Source: Vibrio sp. Hep-1b-8 (GTDB lineage Bacteria > Pseudomonadota > Gammaproteobacteria > Enterobacterales > Vibrionaceae). From it: DNA of 64,000 nt. Below are positions 9,791 to 23,139 of this stretch, one piece after another; position 1 is the first letter of the stretch; each line of letters begins with the position of its first letter. Below the pieces are notes generated by a model. It saw only the letters and a list, made by a program, of their open reading frames with translations, was not told the origin of the DNA and did no database searches. Both the position numbers and the translations under genes were made by a program. The stretch spans positions 24,546 through 88,545 of the forward strand of contig NZ_QEWN01000114.1 in assembly GCF_006124995.1 (NCBI RefSeq). Direction: 5' to 3'.

Positions 9791-10732
9791 CTAGTCTAAC
9801 CCAATATCTTCTATTCGCTTGGCAATTAAACGACTACATTCTTCTTTAACTATCCCACGCAGCCACTCCTGAGAAGGTGAATGTTCACAGCGGGGATGCC
9901 AAATCATTGAATAATCAAAGGGCGTAAACTGAAATGGCAACGGCTTGATGAGCAAGTCATAACGTTCAGCAACTAAGTACGCCAAATCAGCAGGCACGGT
10001 AATAATGATTGGCATGGTACCCACAATCGCCAATGCCGCCTCAAGATGATATGCCCTTAACACCATTTTCCGCTCAGGTTGATCAATCAAAGCCTGCTCA
10101 ATCAGTGCCTTAACTCCATCACTTATCGCTATCATCGCATGCGGATAGGTCAAATAATCCGATAGGCTCATCTCTTTATCTGCTAAAGGATGCTGTTTTG
10201 AGAGCAAGCAAAGCACACCTACCCGACCAAGAATTTCACTGCGTAGTGGTTCGACTGGGCCAATAGGTCGGCAGATGGCTAAGTCTGCCCCTTGATAAGT
10301 CAGTTGATCAGCGAGTCTGTCATGTTGCAAAGGTAGGAAGTTAAACGAAACATTCGGCGCTTCCTGATAGATTCGCGGTAGAGCAAAGGGCAGTATGGTT
10401 TGCATCGCGTAATCTGTGGTCGCTATATTGAACGTCTGATCGCAGCTCCTTGGCTCAAACTCTAATGGTGACAACAACTGACGAAGAGATTCGAGAGGTT
10501 CACCCAAAGCCTGATCGATTTCCAGCGCTTTTTGCGTTGGAATCAAGTGCTGACCTTGCCGAGTAAACAGTGGATCGGAGAGCATTTCACGTAAACGCCC
10601 AAGCACTCGACTCATAGCCGATTGACTGAGATTGAGGCGGTTTGCCGCTTTGCTGACGCTGCATTCCTCGATAAGAACACGAAGAGCCACCAACAAGCTA
10701 AGGTCACGACGATAAATGTCTTCTAATTCCAC
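9791..10732 (-). CDS. LysR-family transcriptional regulator
   Basis: 313 aa. The N-terminal winged helix-turn-helix spans about residues 11-70 (SVSKAANRLNLSQSAMSRVLGRLRE), followed by a LysR substrate-binding domain to the end. The effector and target genes are not evident. It converges on acuI rather than diverging from it, so regulation of acuI is not implied by layout. Start ATG at 10732 gives the usual family N terminus. Confidence 0.9.
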   Translation of the reverse strand: MELEDIYRRDLSLLVALRVLIEECSVSKAANRLNLSQSAMSRVLGRLREMLSDPLFTRQGQHLIPTQKALEIDQALGEPLESLRQLLSPLEFEPRSCDQTFNIATTDYAMQTILPFALPRIYQEAPNVSFNFLPLQHDRLADQLTYQGADLAICRPIGPVEPLRSEILGRVGVLCLLSKQHPLADKEMSLSDYLTYPHAMIAISDGVKALIEQALIDQPERKMVLRAYHLEAALAIVGTMPIIITVPADLAYLVAERYDLLIKPLPFQFTPFDYSMIWHPRCEHSPSQEWLRGIVKEECSRLIAKRIEDIGLD

Positions 10733-10783
10733 GTTTAACCATCATTTTTTGAAAAGGTGTCTGCAATTGTACCTTTTTCAGGC

Positions 10784-10810
10784 AAAAAAAATCCCGCTTT
10801 TCAGCGGGGA
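10784..10810 (-). terminator. Rho-independent terminator, minus strand
   Basis: Read on the minus strand: CCCCGCTGAAAAGCGGGA followed by a run of eight Ts (plus-strand A run 10784-10791). It lies about 80 bases beyond the stop of the small membrane-protein gene at 10887-11078, which it would terminate, and just upstream of the LysR gene. Confidence 0.8.
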
Positions 10811-10886
10811 AGCCCAAGAAAACTGGGGATAGTGTCGGAATGTAGTTGAGCGTAGTGACAGAAATGAATGACGGTTGGAAGCGCAA

Positions 10887-11078
10887 TCATCCATTCTCTT
10901 GCTCTTCAGATGCACTCGGCCAGCGATGCATCTCGAGCCAGATCCCTACAACCGTCGCACCCATGCCGAGTAGCGGCATAAACGAAGACGATTCTGCTGG
11001 TGAACGTAAAACAAGAGCGCAGAAAGAGATAAAGCACAACACTGAATAGATTGTTAACCGATATAATGCTGTCAACAT
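10887..11078 (-). CDS. Small two-helix membrane protein, unknown function
   Basis: 63 aa. Two hydrophobic stretches are visible: about residues 8-24 (LTIYSVLCFISFCALVL) and about 33-48 (FMPLLGMGATVVGIWL), then a short polar tail. The ATG at 11078 has a good ribosome-binding site (AGGGAG, 7-8 bases upstream) and the gene is followed by a clear terminator, which argues that this frame and not the overlapping longer frame 10906-11145 is real. I do not recognise the family. Confidence 0.6.
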   Translation of the reverse strand: MLTALYRLTIYSVLCFISFCALVLRSPAESSSFMPLLGMGATVVGIWLEMHRWPSASEEQENG

Positions 11079-11212
11079 AATAGCTCCCTTGTTTAAATGT
11101 TACCAACTTGTTAACCAAGTTAAAACAAAATGACCCGTTTGCCAAGGGGTTATTGAATATTTTTTCTTCACTAGTATTATCTAGGCCAAATTAAGTAACC
11201 AAAGATACGACC

Positions 11213-11461
11213 ATGACATTCAATATCGAGCAGGCAAATCAAACATTAGAGGCAGAAGGACTACGCTGCCCAGAGCCAGTGATGATGGTCAGGAAGACAA
11301 TTCGAAACATGCAAGATGGTGAGGTTCTGCTTGTTAAAGCTGATGACCCATCAACGACACGCGACATTCCTAGTTTTTGCCGCTTTATGGATCATCAGTT
11401 AATCGGCTCTCAGACAGAACAACTGCCATACCTATATTTAATTAAGAAAGGAATGGCATAG
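11213..11461 (+). CDS. tusA: Sulfurtransferase TusA
   Basis: 82 aa. The motif [18 protein letters not shown] and the ending YLYLIKKG match TusA closely; the sulfur-accepting cysteine is C19. TusA passes persulfide sulfur from IscS to the TusBCD relay for 2-thiolation of tRNA wobble uridine, and to molybdenum-cofactor pathways. A single gene; it converges on a small membrane-protein gene across a palindromic terminator. Confidence 0.95.
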   Translation: MTFNIEQANQTLEAEGLRCPEPVMMVRKTIRNMQDGEVLLVKADDPSTTRDIPSFCRFMDHQLIGSQTEQLPYLYLIKKGMA

Positions 11462-11480
11462 AGGCCATTAGCAAGAGATG

Positions 11481-11509
11481 AAAAAACGGCTGCCCTAGGG
11501 CAGCCGTTA
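11481..11509 (-). terminator. Terminator, stronger on the minus strand
   Basis: A perfect 24-base palindrome at 11485-11508 (AACGGCTGCCC / GGGCAGCCGTT). On the minus strand it is followed by TTTTTT, making a good terminator for the gene at 11512-11772. On the plus strand it is followed by ACTTTATT and would be a weaker tusA terminator. Confidence 0.75.
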
Positions 11510-11511
11510 CT

Positions 11512-11772
11512 TTATTCGTCGTATTCTATGGTGTGAATTTCAGCCTGAAGTTTATTGATCTGCTTTCTCATGGCACGCATCTCTTCATGCATCGGTATTA
11601 TGTGAGCGACTCGAATCCAAGCCTCAACCGTCAAGCCAGTCAAAATGAACGTACCCGCAACAATGGGCAACCACATGTCCGTTAGCACCATAGCCAGCAA
11701 ACACAACACAAGGCCAAAGGTGAACAAGTAACTCTGACTTCTAGGGGTGATCCCCGTATAACGTGTAAGCAT
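11512..11772 (-). CDS. Small membrane protein with C-terminal coiled coil, unknown function
   Basis: 86 aa. Two membrane segments are visible at about residues 15-32 (YLFTFGLVLCLLAMVLT) and 35-50 (WLPIVAGTFILTGLTV), followed by a charged heptad-like tail (HEEMRAMRKQINKLQAEIH) that probably forms a short coiled coil. The start at 11772 has GAGGG upstream. A Vibrio conserved hypothetical in appearance; no function can be assigned. Confidence 0.65.
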   Translation of the reverse strand: MLTRYTGITPRSQSYLFTFGLVLCLLAMVLTDMWLPIVAGTFILTGLTVEAWIRVAHIIPMHEEMRAMRKQINKLQAEIHTIEYDE

Positions 11773-11930
11773 CGTATCGCCCTCTCGCTATCAATCACAC
11801 GGTTAAATTACCATGACAAACATGACACTAATATGTCAGCGATCACGTCTACGAACGATTTCAATCCATACTTTGAACTGACGCATTTTAAAGGCTAGCT
11901 ATTGATATTTAACACCATATCCTTAGCAAA

Positions 11931-12488
11931 CTACGAGTAAATTGCAGCACCAGTCGCTAAGGCGATGAATAGCAAAGCGGTCACTTTTCGGATCAAATCC
12001 AGTGGCATTTTGTCTGCTGACAGCTTACCTATCAGTACCACGGGCACATTGGCCAAAAGCATACCGATTGTGGTGCCAAGAACAACCAAACTCAGAGCAT
12101 CCGCATATTGCGCACCTAAAATTGAGGTTGCGATTTGCGTTTTGTCTCCGATCTCAGCGACAAAAAATGCAATAAAGCTGGCGATGAAAGGTCCTCGATT
12201 CGAAATCTGTTCATCGTCATCAAGTTTGTCTGGTATCAGTACCCAGGCAGCCATAGCGACGAAACTGACCACCAGCACCCATTTTAAAACTTGCGGTGAA
12301 AGATAATCAGCAACGACAACACCTAGCCATGCTGCTAACGCGTGGTTGGCAATAGTGGCAAGAGAAATGGCTGCGATAATAGGTATAGGTTTACGGTATC
12401 GACTCGCTAACAGGAGTGACAATAATTGAGTCTTATCACCGATTTCCGCCAGTGCGACGGTGGTAATAGAAATAGCTAAAACGCTCAA
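11931..12488 (-). CDS. mneA: Manganese exporter, UPF0016/GDT1 family (MneA-like)
   Basis: 185 aa with the proposed TTG start at 12488, giving SVLAISITTVALAEIGDKTQ. Two inverted copies of the family signature ExGDK(T/S) are present, at about 15-20 and 112-117, each in a hydrophobic half of about three helices. MneA of Vibrio cholerae exports Mn2+, and the gene sits beside glyQ there as here. An ATG at 12545 keeps the frame open, but it lies inside the leader hairpin and adds a charged extension not expected in the family. The upstream manganese riboswitch supports the assignment independently. Confidence 0.88.
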   Translation of the reverse strand: MSVLAISITTVALAEIGDKTQLLSLLLASRYRKPIPIIAAISLATIANHALAAWLGVVVADYLSPQVLKWVLVVSFVAMAAWVLIPDKLDDDEQISNRGPFIASFIAFFVAEIGDKTQIATSILGAQYADALSLVVLGTTIGMLLANVPVVLIGKLSADKMPLDLIRKVTALLFIALATGAAIYS

Positions 12489-12525
12489 GACATGCTCTTT
12501 TGAGGTAGGGATTATTTTTAACCAA

Positions 12526-12706
12526 AGACAAACCTCATGCCCCACCCCGGTTCATGATGATTTGTCTAAGGTCTTGCTAAACACGAGTGACGTTTTTGAT
12601 TGTTATCTGTCACTACTCGTCTCGAACGCCATGATGATTTTGCATCAATTATGTTGACGAACGAACCTATTATCCCAGTGTTGATAAATAGGTAAGCTAC
12701 TCCCCA
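12526..12706 (-). promoter_or_regulatory. yybP-ykoY manganese riboswitch upstream of mneA
   Basis: On the minus strand the leader contains TTTGGGGAGTAGC (ending at 12696) and, about 120 bases later, GCAAGACCTTAG (12576-12565), the two conserved ends of the yybP-ykoY aptamer. Right after, an inverted repeat (12552-12566 with 12526-12539, AGACAAA...TTTGTCT) shares its first bases with the 3' side of the aptamer, so the two structures could be mutually exclusive; this is the likely expression platform. Known members bind Mn2+ and turn on exporters. The elements are read from sequence; the fold is inferred. Confidence 0.88.
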
Positions 12707-12929
12707 AAGACTGCGGAATTCTATCGCTCCCCTTAGCGATTCTCAAGTAGGAAACTACAAATAAACTCCCTTTTAGGAAAATTTGGTTAGATAAGGCAGA
12801 AAAATTCTATTAAAGGGGATTTTTGCCTATGAATTAGTCAAGATTACCTCTACTCCCATGCCTAATATCTGGGTATACTTGATTGTTATTTTTTTATCAA
12901 TTTTAGACACAAGAATCGCGCGAATTACT

Positions 12930-13853
12930 ATGCAAAAATACGATATCAAAACCTTCCAGGGAATGATCCTCGCGCTGCAGGATTACTGGGCACAAAATGG
13001 CTGCACAATCGTTCAGCCTCTAGATATGGAAGTAGGTGCAGGCACCTCTCACCCAATGACATGTCTACGTGCACTTGGCCCAGAGCCAATGTCGACAGCT
13101 TACGTTCAACCTTCACGTCGTCCAACCGATGGCCGTTATGGTGAAAACCCGAACCGTCTGCAGCACTACTATCAGTTCCAAGTAGCTCTAAAACCATCTC
13201 CGGATAACATTCAGGAGTTGTACCTAGGCTCGCTTGAAGTTCTTGGTATCGACCCGCTAGTTCACGACATCCGCTTCGTAGAAGATAACTGGGAAAACCC
13301 AACACTAGGTGCATGGGGTCTTGGTTGGGAAGTATGGCTAAACGGCATGGAAGTGACTCAGTTTACTTACTTCCAGCAAGTGGGCGGCCTTGAGTGTAAA
13401 CCAGTGACTGGCGAAATCACTTACGGTATCGAACGTCTAGCGATGTACATTCAAGAAGTGGACTCCGTTTACGATCTAGTGTGGAACGTCGCTCCAGACG
13501 GTAGCAAAGTCACTTACGGTGATATCTTCCACCAAAACGAAGTTGAGCAATCAACGTACAACTTTGAGCACGCAGACGTAGATTTCCTATTTAGCTTCTT
13601 CGATCAGTGTGAAAAAGAGTCTAAGCAACTACTAGAGCTTGAGAAACCTCTTCCTCTACCTGCTTACGAGCGCATCCTGAAAGCGGCACACGCCTTCAAC
13701 CTACTTGATGCACGTAAAGCAATCTCTGTAACAGAGCGTCAACGTTACATCCTTCGTATCCGCAACCTAACTAAGTCTGTTGCAGAAGCCTACTACGCAT
13801 CTCGCGAAGCGCTTGGCTTCCCTATGTGTAAAAAAGAAGGTGAGGAGAAGTAA
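12930..13853 (+). CDS. glyQ: Glycyl-tRNA synthetase alpha subunit
   Basis: 307 aa. Start taken at ATG 12930 ([20 protein letters not shown]), which matches the family N terminus; the frame is open to 12858 but that part is a hydrophobic stretch without family support. It is the catalytic class II core of the alpha2beta2 enzyme, with conserved stretches [21 protein letters not shown] and [13 protein letters not shown]. It overlaps nothing and is followed 2 bases later by glyS. Confidence 0.97.
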   Translation: MQKYDIKTFQGMILALQDYWAQNGCTIVQPLDMEVGAGTSHPMTCLRALGPEPMSTAYVQPSRRPTDGRYGENPNRLQHYYQFQVALKPSPDNIQELYLGSLEVLGIDPLVHDIRFVEDNWENPTLGAWGLGWEVWLNGMEVTQFTYFQQVGGLECKPVTGEITYGIERLAMYIQEVDSVYDLVWNVAPDGSKVTYGDIFHQNEVEQSTYNFEHADVDFLFSFFDQCEKESKQLLELEKPLPLPAYERILKAAHAFNLLDARKAISVTERQRYILRIRNLTKSVAEAYYASREALGFPMCKKEGEEK

Positions 13854-13855
13854 TC

Positions 13856-15922
13856 ATGGCTAAAGAATTTCTAATTGAACTGGGTACAGAAGAGCTACCA
13901 CCAACGCAACTTCGTACATTAGCAGAAGCGTTCGCAGCAAATTTCGAAGCTGAGCTAAAAGGTGCAGACGTTGAACACCAAGGAGTGAAATGGTATGCCG
14001 CTCCTCGTCGTTTAGCTCTTAAAGTGTCAGCACTGGCTGAAGGTCAAGCAGACAAAGTCGTTGAAAAGCGTGGTCCTGCTGTTGCTGCTGCTTTCGATGC
14101 TGAAGGTAACGCAACCAAAGCAGCACAAGGCTGGGCTCGCGGCTGTGGTATCACAGTTGACCAAGCTGAGCGCATGGTCACGGACAAGGGTGAATGGCTA
14201 CTGTTCAAACAAGAAGTAAAAGGCCAAGCAACCTCAGAAATCGTTGTGGAACTTGCTGCTAAAGCTCTTGCTGATCTACCAATCGCAAAACCAATGCGTT
14301 GGGGCGATAAAGCAACACAATTTATCCGTCCAGTGAAAACGCTAACCATGCTTATGGATTCGGATCTGATCGAAGGTGAAATCCTTGGAGTTGCGTCAAG
14401 CCGCACTATCCGTGGTCACCGCTTCATGGGTGAACAAGAGTTCACTATCGACTCTGCAGAGCAATACCCAGCGATTCTAGAAGAACGCGGTAAAGTAATG
14501 GCAGATTACGAAGCACGTAAGGCGATCATTCTCGCTGACGCACAAAAAGCAGCGGCCGCCGTTGGTGGTATTGCCGATCTAGAAGACGACTTAGTAGAAG
14601 AAGTGACTTCTCTTGTTGAGTGGCCTGTTGTACTTACGGCAAAGTTTGAAGAAAAGTTCCTAAAAGTGCCTTCTGAAGCTTTGGTTTACACCATGAAAGG
14701 TGACCAAAAGTACTTCCCTGTATACGATGAAAACAAGCAGTTGCTACCAAACTTCATCTTTGTATCGAATATCGAATCAAAAGAGCCACGCTACGTAATC
14801 GAAGGTAACGAGAAGGTTGTACGTCCACGTCTAGCGGATGCAGAATTCTTCTTTAACACTGACCGCAAGCGTCCTCTTATCGATCGTCTTCCTGAGCTAG
14901 AACAAGCTATCTTCCAAAAGCAACTTGGTACGATCAAAGACAAAACTGACCGTATTACCGCTCTTGCTGGCTACATCGCTAAGCAGATCGACGCTGATGT
15001 TGAAAAAGCAACTCGCGCAGGTTTATTGGCGAAGTGTGACCTAATGACTTCAATGGTATTCGAATTTACCGATACTCAAGGGGTTATGGGCATGCATTAC
15101 GCCAAGCATGACGGTGAAGACGAACAAGTTGCACTGGCGCTGTACGAGCAATACATGCCTCGTTTTGCTGGTGACGAGCTACCAAGCACAGGTATCTCTT
15201 CAGCAGTCGCTATGGCGGACAAGCTAGACACTATCGTCGGTATCTTTGGTATTGGCCAAGCACCTAAAGGCTCAGACCCATTTGCACTTCGCCGCGCTTC
15301 TCTAGGTGTACTACGTATCATCGTTGAAAACGGCTACAACCTAGACCTCATTGATCTTATCCGCGAAGCAAAAATCCAGTTTGGTAACAAGCTGACCAAT
15401 GACAACGTTGAGCAAGATGTTATCGAGTTCATGTTGGGTCGTTTCCGCGCTTGGTATCAAGATGCAGGCTTTAGCGTAGATATCATCCAAGCAGTACTAG
15501 CGCGTCGTCCAACCAAACCAGCAGACTTTGACCAACGTGTTAAAGCGGTATCTCACTTCCGTGAATTGGAAGCGGCAGAAGCACTGGCAGCAGCGAATAA
15601 ACGTGTCGGTAACATCCTTGCTAAATTCGATGGTGAACTGGCAGCAGAGATAGATCTAGCTCTTCTCCAAGAAGACGCAGAAAAATCACTAGCTGAAAGC
15701 GTAGAAGTGATGACTGAAGCTCTTGAACCAGCATTTGCGACAGGTAACTACCAAGAAGCATTAAGCAAGCTTGCAGACCTACGTGAACCTGTCGATGCGT
15801 TCTTCGATAACGTAATGGTTATGGCGGATGATGAAGCGCTTAAGACAAACCGTCTAACGCTACTGAACAATCTACGTAACCTATTCTTGCAAATTGCTGA
15901 TATCTCACTACTACAGAAGTAA
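13856..15922 (+). CDS. glyS: Glycyl-tRNA synthetase beta subunit
   Basis: 688 aa, normal length for the bacterial beta subunit, starting [16 protein letters not shown]. The beta chain binds tRNA-Gly and contains a central HD-like region and a C-terminal anticodon-binding part (DALR-like, ending in [16 protein letters not shown]). It is co-transcribed with glyQ and has its own SD (GAGGAG) at the glyQ end. A strong terminator follows. Confidence 0.97.
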   Translation: MAKEFLIELGTEELPPTQLRTLAEAFAANFEAELKGADVEHQGVKWYAAPRRLALKVSALAEGQADKVVEKRGPAVAAAFDAEGNATKAAQGWARGCGITVDQAERMVTDKGEWLLFKQEVKGQATSEIVVELAAKALADLPIAKPMRWGDKATQFIRPVKTLTMLMDSDLIEGEILGVASSRTIRGHRFMGEQEFTIDSAEQYPAILEERGKVMADYEARKAIILADAQKAAAAVGGIADLEDDLVEEVTSLVEWPVVLTAKFEEKFLKVPSEALVYTMKGDQKYFPVYDENKQLLPNFIFVSNIESKEPRYVIEGNEKVVRPRLADAEFFFNTDRKRPLIDRLPELEQAIFQKQLGTIKDKTDRITALAGYIAKQIDADVEKATRAGLLAKCDLMTSMVFEFTDTQGVMGMHYAKHDGEDEQVALALYEQYMPRFAGDELPSTGISSAVAMADKLDTIVGIFGIGQAPKGSDPFALRRASLGVLRIIVENGYNLDLIDLIREAKIQFGNKLTNDNVEQDVIEFMLGRFRAWYQDAGFSVDIIQAVLARRPTKPADFDQRVKAVSHFRELEAAEALAAANKRVGNILAKFDGELAAEIDLALLQEDAEKSLAESVEVMTEALEPAFATGNYQEALSKLADLREPVDAFFDNVMVMADDEALKTNRLTLLNNLRNLFLQIADISLLQK

Positions 15923-15959
15923 GCATTAATCGTAAGAATCGACTGAAATCACCAAGAGT

Positions 15960-15985
15960 AAGGGAAGCAAATGCTTCCCTTTTTC
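15960..15985 (+). terminator. Rho-independent terminator after glyS
   Basis: AAGGGAAGCA (15960-15969) pairs with TGCTTCCCTT (15972-15981), followed by a T-rich tract. It ends the glyQS operon. The remaining 225 bases up to avtA show no other structure that I can name. Confidence 0.85.
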
Positions 15986-16211
15986 TTTACCTTCCAGCGA
16001 ACTCGCGACAGATTGCTCACGATAACACTCCAAACATCGATCCAATGAGACTGGATTTGTGATCAGAAAGTAAATTATTTTCTGCCATGCTTAGATTGGC
16101 TCTTTGCGTTGTACTCACATTAAGGTATGTTCAAGGATTATTCGCTTTACTAGCTGTTTCTAGTAACTCATTACACTTAAAGCAATCACAATGAATTAGG
16201 TATAACTACAA

Positions 16212-17462
16212 ATGCAATTCTCGAAGTTTGGTGAAAAATTTAATCAGTATTCTGGTATCACACGATTGATGGATGATTTAAATGATGGTCTGCGTACCCC
16301 AGGAGCCATTATGCTCGGTGGAGGTAACCCAGCCGCGATTCCAGCTATGCTCGAAGACTTTCGCCAAACCAGTGAAGAGATGCTCGCCAGTGGCGAATTG
16401 ATCGCAGCCATGGCCAATTATGATGGTCCGCAAGGCAAAGATGCATTTGTTAAAGCACTCGCTAAATTATTGAAAGAGACTTATGGTTGGGATATCAGCG
16501 AGAAGAACATCAGTCTAACAAATGGCAGTCAAAGTGGTTTTTTCTACTTATTTAACCTGCTTGCAGGTCAGCAGCCAGATGGCTCGCACAAAAAAATTCT
16601 GCTGCCTTTGGCTCCTGAGTATATTGGCTATGGCGATGCTGGGGTTGATGAGAACATCTTTATCTCTTACCACCCAGAGATAGAATTACTCGATAATGGC
16701 CTATTCAAATATCACGTCGACTTTGAGCAACTTAAAGTTGATGAGTCCGTGGCGGCTATCTGTGCATCACGCCCGACTAACCCTACAGGTAATGTTCTAA
16801 CGGATGAAGAGATTCACAAGTTGGACAAACTCGCACGTGAAAACAACATTCCACTGATTATCGATAACGCTTACGGACTGCCATTCCCAAATATCATCTT
16901 CGAAGATGTACAGCCATTTTGGAATAAGAACACTATCTTATGCATGAGCCTATCAAAACTAGGTCTACCGGGTGTTCGCTGCGGGATTGTCATCGCCAAT
17001 GAAGAAATAACTCAAGCACTGACGAATATGAACGGCATTATCAGTTTAGCACCGGGGAGCATTGGGCCAGCGATCGCTCATCATATGATTGAAAAAGGGA
17101 ACTTACTAAAACTCAGTTCAGAGGTAATTAAACCTTTCTACCAACAAAAGTCACTTCGTGCTGTTGAACTGCTGCAAAACGCAATTACCGATCCGCGTTT
17201 TCGTATTCATAAACCGGAAGGCGCTATTTTCCTTTGGTTATGGTTTGATGAACTTCCAATCACAACTATGGAACTTTATCAGCGTCTTAAAGCTCGTGGG
17301 GTTTTGATTGTACCTGGAGAGTATTTCTTTATCGGTCAGGAAGATGACTGGGAACACGCTCACCAGTGTTTACGTATGAACTATGTGCAAGATGATGAGA
17401 TGATGCAGAAAGGCATTAAGATCATTGCTGAGGAAGTTGAGAAGGCATACCAGCAAGGATAA
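16212..17462 (+). CDS. avtA: Valine--pyruvate aminotransferase
   Basis: 416 aa, fold-type I PLP aminotransferase. It interconverts valine + pyruvate with 2-oxoisovalerate + alanine. The family's N-terminal stretch FNQYSGITRLMDDLNDGLRT, the segment ASRPTNPTGN and the PLP-lysine context CMSLSKLGLPGVRCG are all clear. It carries its own upstream region and is not part of the ilv operon, though it acts on the same pathway. Confidence 0.95.
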   Translation: MQFSKFGEKFNQYSGITRLMDDLNDGLRTPGAIMLGGGNPAAIPAMLEDFRQTSEEMLASGELIAAMANYDGPQGKDAFVKALAKLLKETYGWDISEKNISLTNGSQSGFFYLFNLLAGQQPDGSHKKILLPLAPEYIGYGDAGVDENIFISYHPEIELLDNGLFKYHVDFEQLKVDESVAAICASRPTNPTGNVLTDEEIHKLDKLARENNIPLIIDNAYGLPFPNIIFEDVQPFWNKNTILCMSLSKLGLPGVRCGIVIANEEITQALTNMNGIISLAPGSIGPAIAHHMIEKGNLLKLSSEVIKPFYQQKSLRAVELLQNAITDPRFRIHKPEGAIFLWLWFDELPITTMELYQRLKARGVLIVPGEYFFIGQEDDWEHAHQCLRMNYVQDDEMMQKGIKIIAEEVEKAYQQG

Positions 17463-17604
17463 TACCTAGCAGTGACCTGAATAACGATTGCTTTCCAAGT
17501 CGCTTGAGCAAGATTCACTACTAGGGATAAGCACTAGCGCAATGTCTACGCATACTTGCCGCAATCGCTACACAGGTCATACATATCCTATAACGCTAGA
17601 TACA

Positions 17605-17643
17605 AAAAAGAGCACCGCCTTTTTCAAGGTAAGGGTGCTCTTT
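17605..17643 (-). terminator. Terminator between avtA and ibpA
   Basis: AAAGAGCACC (17607-17616) pairs with GGGTGCTCTTT (17633-17643). On the minus strand the stem is followed by TTTTTTG, so it best serves ibpA. It may also stop avtA transcripts. Confidence 0.75.
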
Positions 17644-17688
17644 CACTCTTCTTCCCGGATATACTCAGCTAGTTAAAGCTGATGGCAT

Positions 17689-18123
17689 TTAGCCCTCAAT
17701 CAAATTCTTGCCATTAATCGCAATTTTACGTGGTTGCATCGCTTCTGGGATTTCGCGCTCTAGGTCAATATGTAGTAGACCGTTTTCCATGCTTGCACCC
17801 ACCACTTTTACGTAGTCTGCTAGCTGGAATTTACGTTCGAAATCACGCTCTGCGATACCTTGGTATACGTAGGTCTTTTCAGCTTCTGTTTTACGCTCAC
17901 CCTTCACGATCAACATATTTTCTTTTTGAGTCAGATCGAGTTGGTCTTCAGCAAAGCCAGCAACTGCCATCGTAATACGGTAGTTGTTCTCGTCTTTTTG
18001 CTCGATGTTGTACGGAGGGTAACCGCCAGAAGTGTTCTTCGAGGTATTTGCTTCCATCATGTTGAATAGACGATCGAAGCCAATTGCGTTGCGGTAAAGT
18101 GGGGTGAAATCTACAGTTCTCAT
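17689..18123 (-). CDS. ibpA: Small heat-shock protein IbpA (Hsp20)
   Basis: 144 aa. An alpha-crystallin domain spans about residues 33-125, with the typical [13 protein letters not shown] and a GLLHIDL segment in place of the GxLxIxL core, and is flanked by a short N-terminal arm ([16 protein letters not shown]) and a tail. IbpA is an ATP-independent holdase that binds aggregating proteins for later release by DnaK/ClpB. Only one ibp gene is present here, unlike the E. coli ibpAB pair. The leader carries a ROSE-like thermometer. Confidence 0.95.
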   Translation of the reverse strand: MRTVDFTPLYRNAIGFDRLFNMMEANTSKNTSGGYPPYNIEQKDENNYRITMAVAGFAEDQLDLTQKENMLIVKGERKTEAEKTYVYQGIAERDFERKFQLADYVKVVGASMENGLLHIDLEREIPEAMQPRKIAINGKNLIEG

Positions 18124-18203
18124 AATGCTATCCTTTTAGTAAGCAATAGTCTTAGTCGTGAGTTTGCGCGGATCTACCTTGTATAGATCGTTGCCGACTA
18201 AGG
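18124..18203 (-). promoter_or_regulatory. ROSE-like RNA thermometer in the ibpA leader
   Basis: Read on the minus strand, CTATTGCTT (18149-18141) can pair with the SD-bearing AAGGATAG (18135-18128) with one bulged G, the hallmark U-G-C-U/anti-SD arrangement of ROSE elements. The ATG is 4 bases beyond. Upstream, CTTAGTCG and CGACTAAG (18202-18195 with 18158-18151) form an outer stem enclosing a GATCTA...TAGATC hairpin. This multi-stem leader ending in an SD-sequestering hairpin is the ibpA layout. Heat would open the last stem. Pairing is read from sequence; function is inferred. Confidence 0.82.
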
Positions 18204-18408
18204 GATTTATCCTCTACTCCTCGGGCTCTGTTAGCGCTGGGACGTAGTAATAAATCGATTCAATTGTGTGCCTCTAAGGTTATCCTCTCTTGAGCGATAC
18301 CTTATCAGCGAGTCCAGAGGTTCTGTTTCTTCTCTTTTGAGCAAGACAGCCTCCCTCTTCAACAATAGATATGTGGTTGGGGTAAATTAGTTTCAAGGGA
18401 TAAAAGTA

Positions 18409-18441
18409 AAAAAGCGCAAATCTTTCGACCTGCGCTTTTTC
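18409..18441 (-). terminator. Rho-independent terminator after gyrB
   Basis: On the minus strand GAAAAAGCGCA...TGCGCTTTTTT: stem 18431-18441 with 18409-18419, followed by a T run. It lies 30 bases past the gyrB stop. Between it and the ibpA leader (18204-18408) I see no gene; an open 60-codon frame there overlaps nothing but has no recognisable features. Confidence 0.85.
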
Positions 18442-18470
18442 TAGAGACTCGCTGCTAGTCACTAGGAACT

Positions 18471-21984
<3,514 letters not shown>

Positions 21985-21985
21985 G

Positions 21986-23086
21986 CTAGAGTCGAATTGG
22001 CATTACCACGTACATAGCACTGTCATCATCGGCATTTTCAATCAACGCACTGGCGTTGGCATCCGACATTGACACTCGTACTTTCTCACAACGAATTGTA
22101 TTAAGCACATCGAGAACGTAGCTCACGTTAAAACCAATCTCGATAGGCTCACCTTCAAAACTGACATCTAACATCTCTTCAGCTTCTTCTTGTTCTGGGT
22201 TGTTCGCGGTAATACGCATTTCCGCATCAGCAAGATTCACTCGAACACCACGGAATTTTTCGTTCGATAGAATAGCAGCACGAGAGAAAGCTTGACGTAG
22301 CTCATCGCAACCTGCTTCAAGTGTTTTGGTCGTACTCTGTGGCATTACGCGTCGGTAATCAGGGAAACGACCATCAACGAGCTTCGAAGTAAATACGTAG
22401 TTATTCACCTCTGCACGAACATTAGAGCTACCGATCTGCAAAACAACAGGCTGCTCTGGTGCATCGAGTAATTTAACCAGCTCCAGTACACCTTTACGCG
22501 GTACTATAATCTGTTTTTGTGCAAAATCAGCACTTAGCTGAACTTGTGATACCGCCATACGATGGCCATCCGTCGCAACACTGCGTAAGGTGGTACCATC
22601 GATTTCAAACAACATACCATTGAGGTAGTAACGCACATCTTGGTTTGCCATAGAAAACTGCGTTTTTTCCACTAAACCACGCAACTCAGCTTGAGTCAGT
22701 GATACCTCAACTTCACTTTGCCAATCTTCAATATTTGGAAAATCATTCGCAGGAAGTGTGGATAGCGAAAAACGGCTACGCCCAGAACGAACCTGAACAC
22801 GATCACCTTCCAACACAAAAGTAATCACCGAGTCATCAGGAAGACCACGGCAGATATCGAGGAACTTACGAGAAGGAACGGTAATGCTGCCAGCTTCGAA
22901 TTCACCTTCCAATGTCACACGGCTAATCAGCTCAACTTCAAGATCCGTCGCCGTCATCGATAGCACGTTATCTTCTACCTTTAACAGTAGGTTGCCCAAA
23001 ATAGGCAATGTTGGTCGACCACCTAACGCACCTGAGACTTGTTGAAGAGGTTTAAGCAGGTGGCTACGCTCAATGGAAAATTTCAT
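21986..23086 (-). CDS. dnaN: DNA polymerase III beta subunit (sliding clamp)
   Basis: 366 aa, the standard clamp length, with three repeated domains and the terminal YVVMPIRL that forms part of the protein-binding cleft. It encircles DNA and tethers polymerase. It lies between dnaA (53 bases upstream) and recF (1 base downstream). Confidence 0.98.
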   Translation of the reverse strand: MKFSIERSHLLKPLQQVSGALGGRPTLPILGNLLLKVEDNVLSMTATDLEVELISRVTLEGEFEAGSITVPSRKFLDICRGLPDDSVITFVLEGDRVQVRSGRSRFSLSTLPANDFPNIEDWQSEVEVSLTQAELRGLVEKTQFSMANQDVRYYLNGMLFEIDGTTLRSVATDGHRMAVSQVQLSADFAQKQIIVPRKGVLELVKLLDAPEQPVVLQIGSSNVRAEVNNYVFTSKLVDGRFPDYRRVMPQSTTKTLEAGCDELRQAFSRAAILSNEKFRGVRVNLADAEMRITANNPEQEEAEEMLDVSFEGEPIEIGFNVSYVLDVLNTIRCEKVRVSMSDANASALIENADDDSAMYVVMPIRL

Positions 23087-23139
23087 AGGATGCTCTTATC
23101 CGAATTCGTTGGTTATTTCGTTGCTAAGGATACTGCGAA

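Noticed and set aside
12460..12657. 65-codon plus-strand frame over the mneA leader
   Set aside because: It runs through the riboswitch on the opposite strand and has no ribosome-binding site.
17488..17676. 62-codon frame between avtA and ibpA
   Set aside because: It covers the terminator and has no recognisable product; taken as chance.
18280..18462. 60-codon minus-strand frame upstream of ibpA
   Set aside because: No good ribosome-binding site or family, and it overlaps the gyrB terminator.
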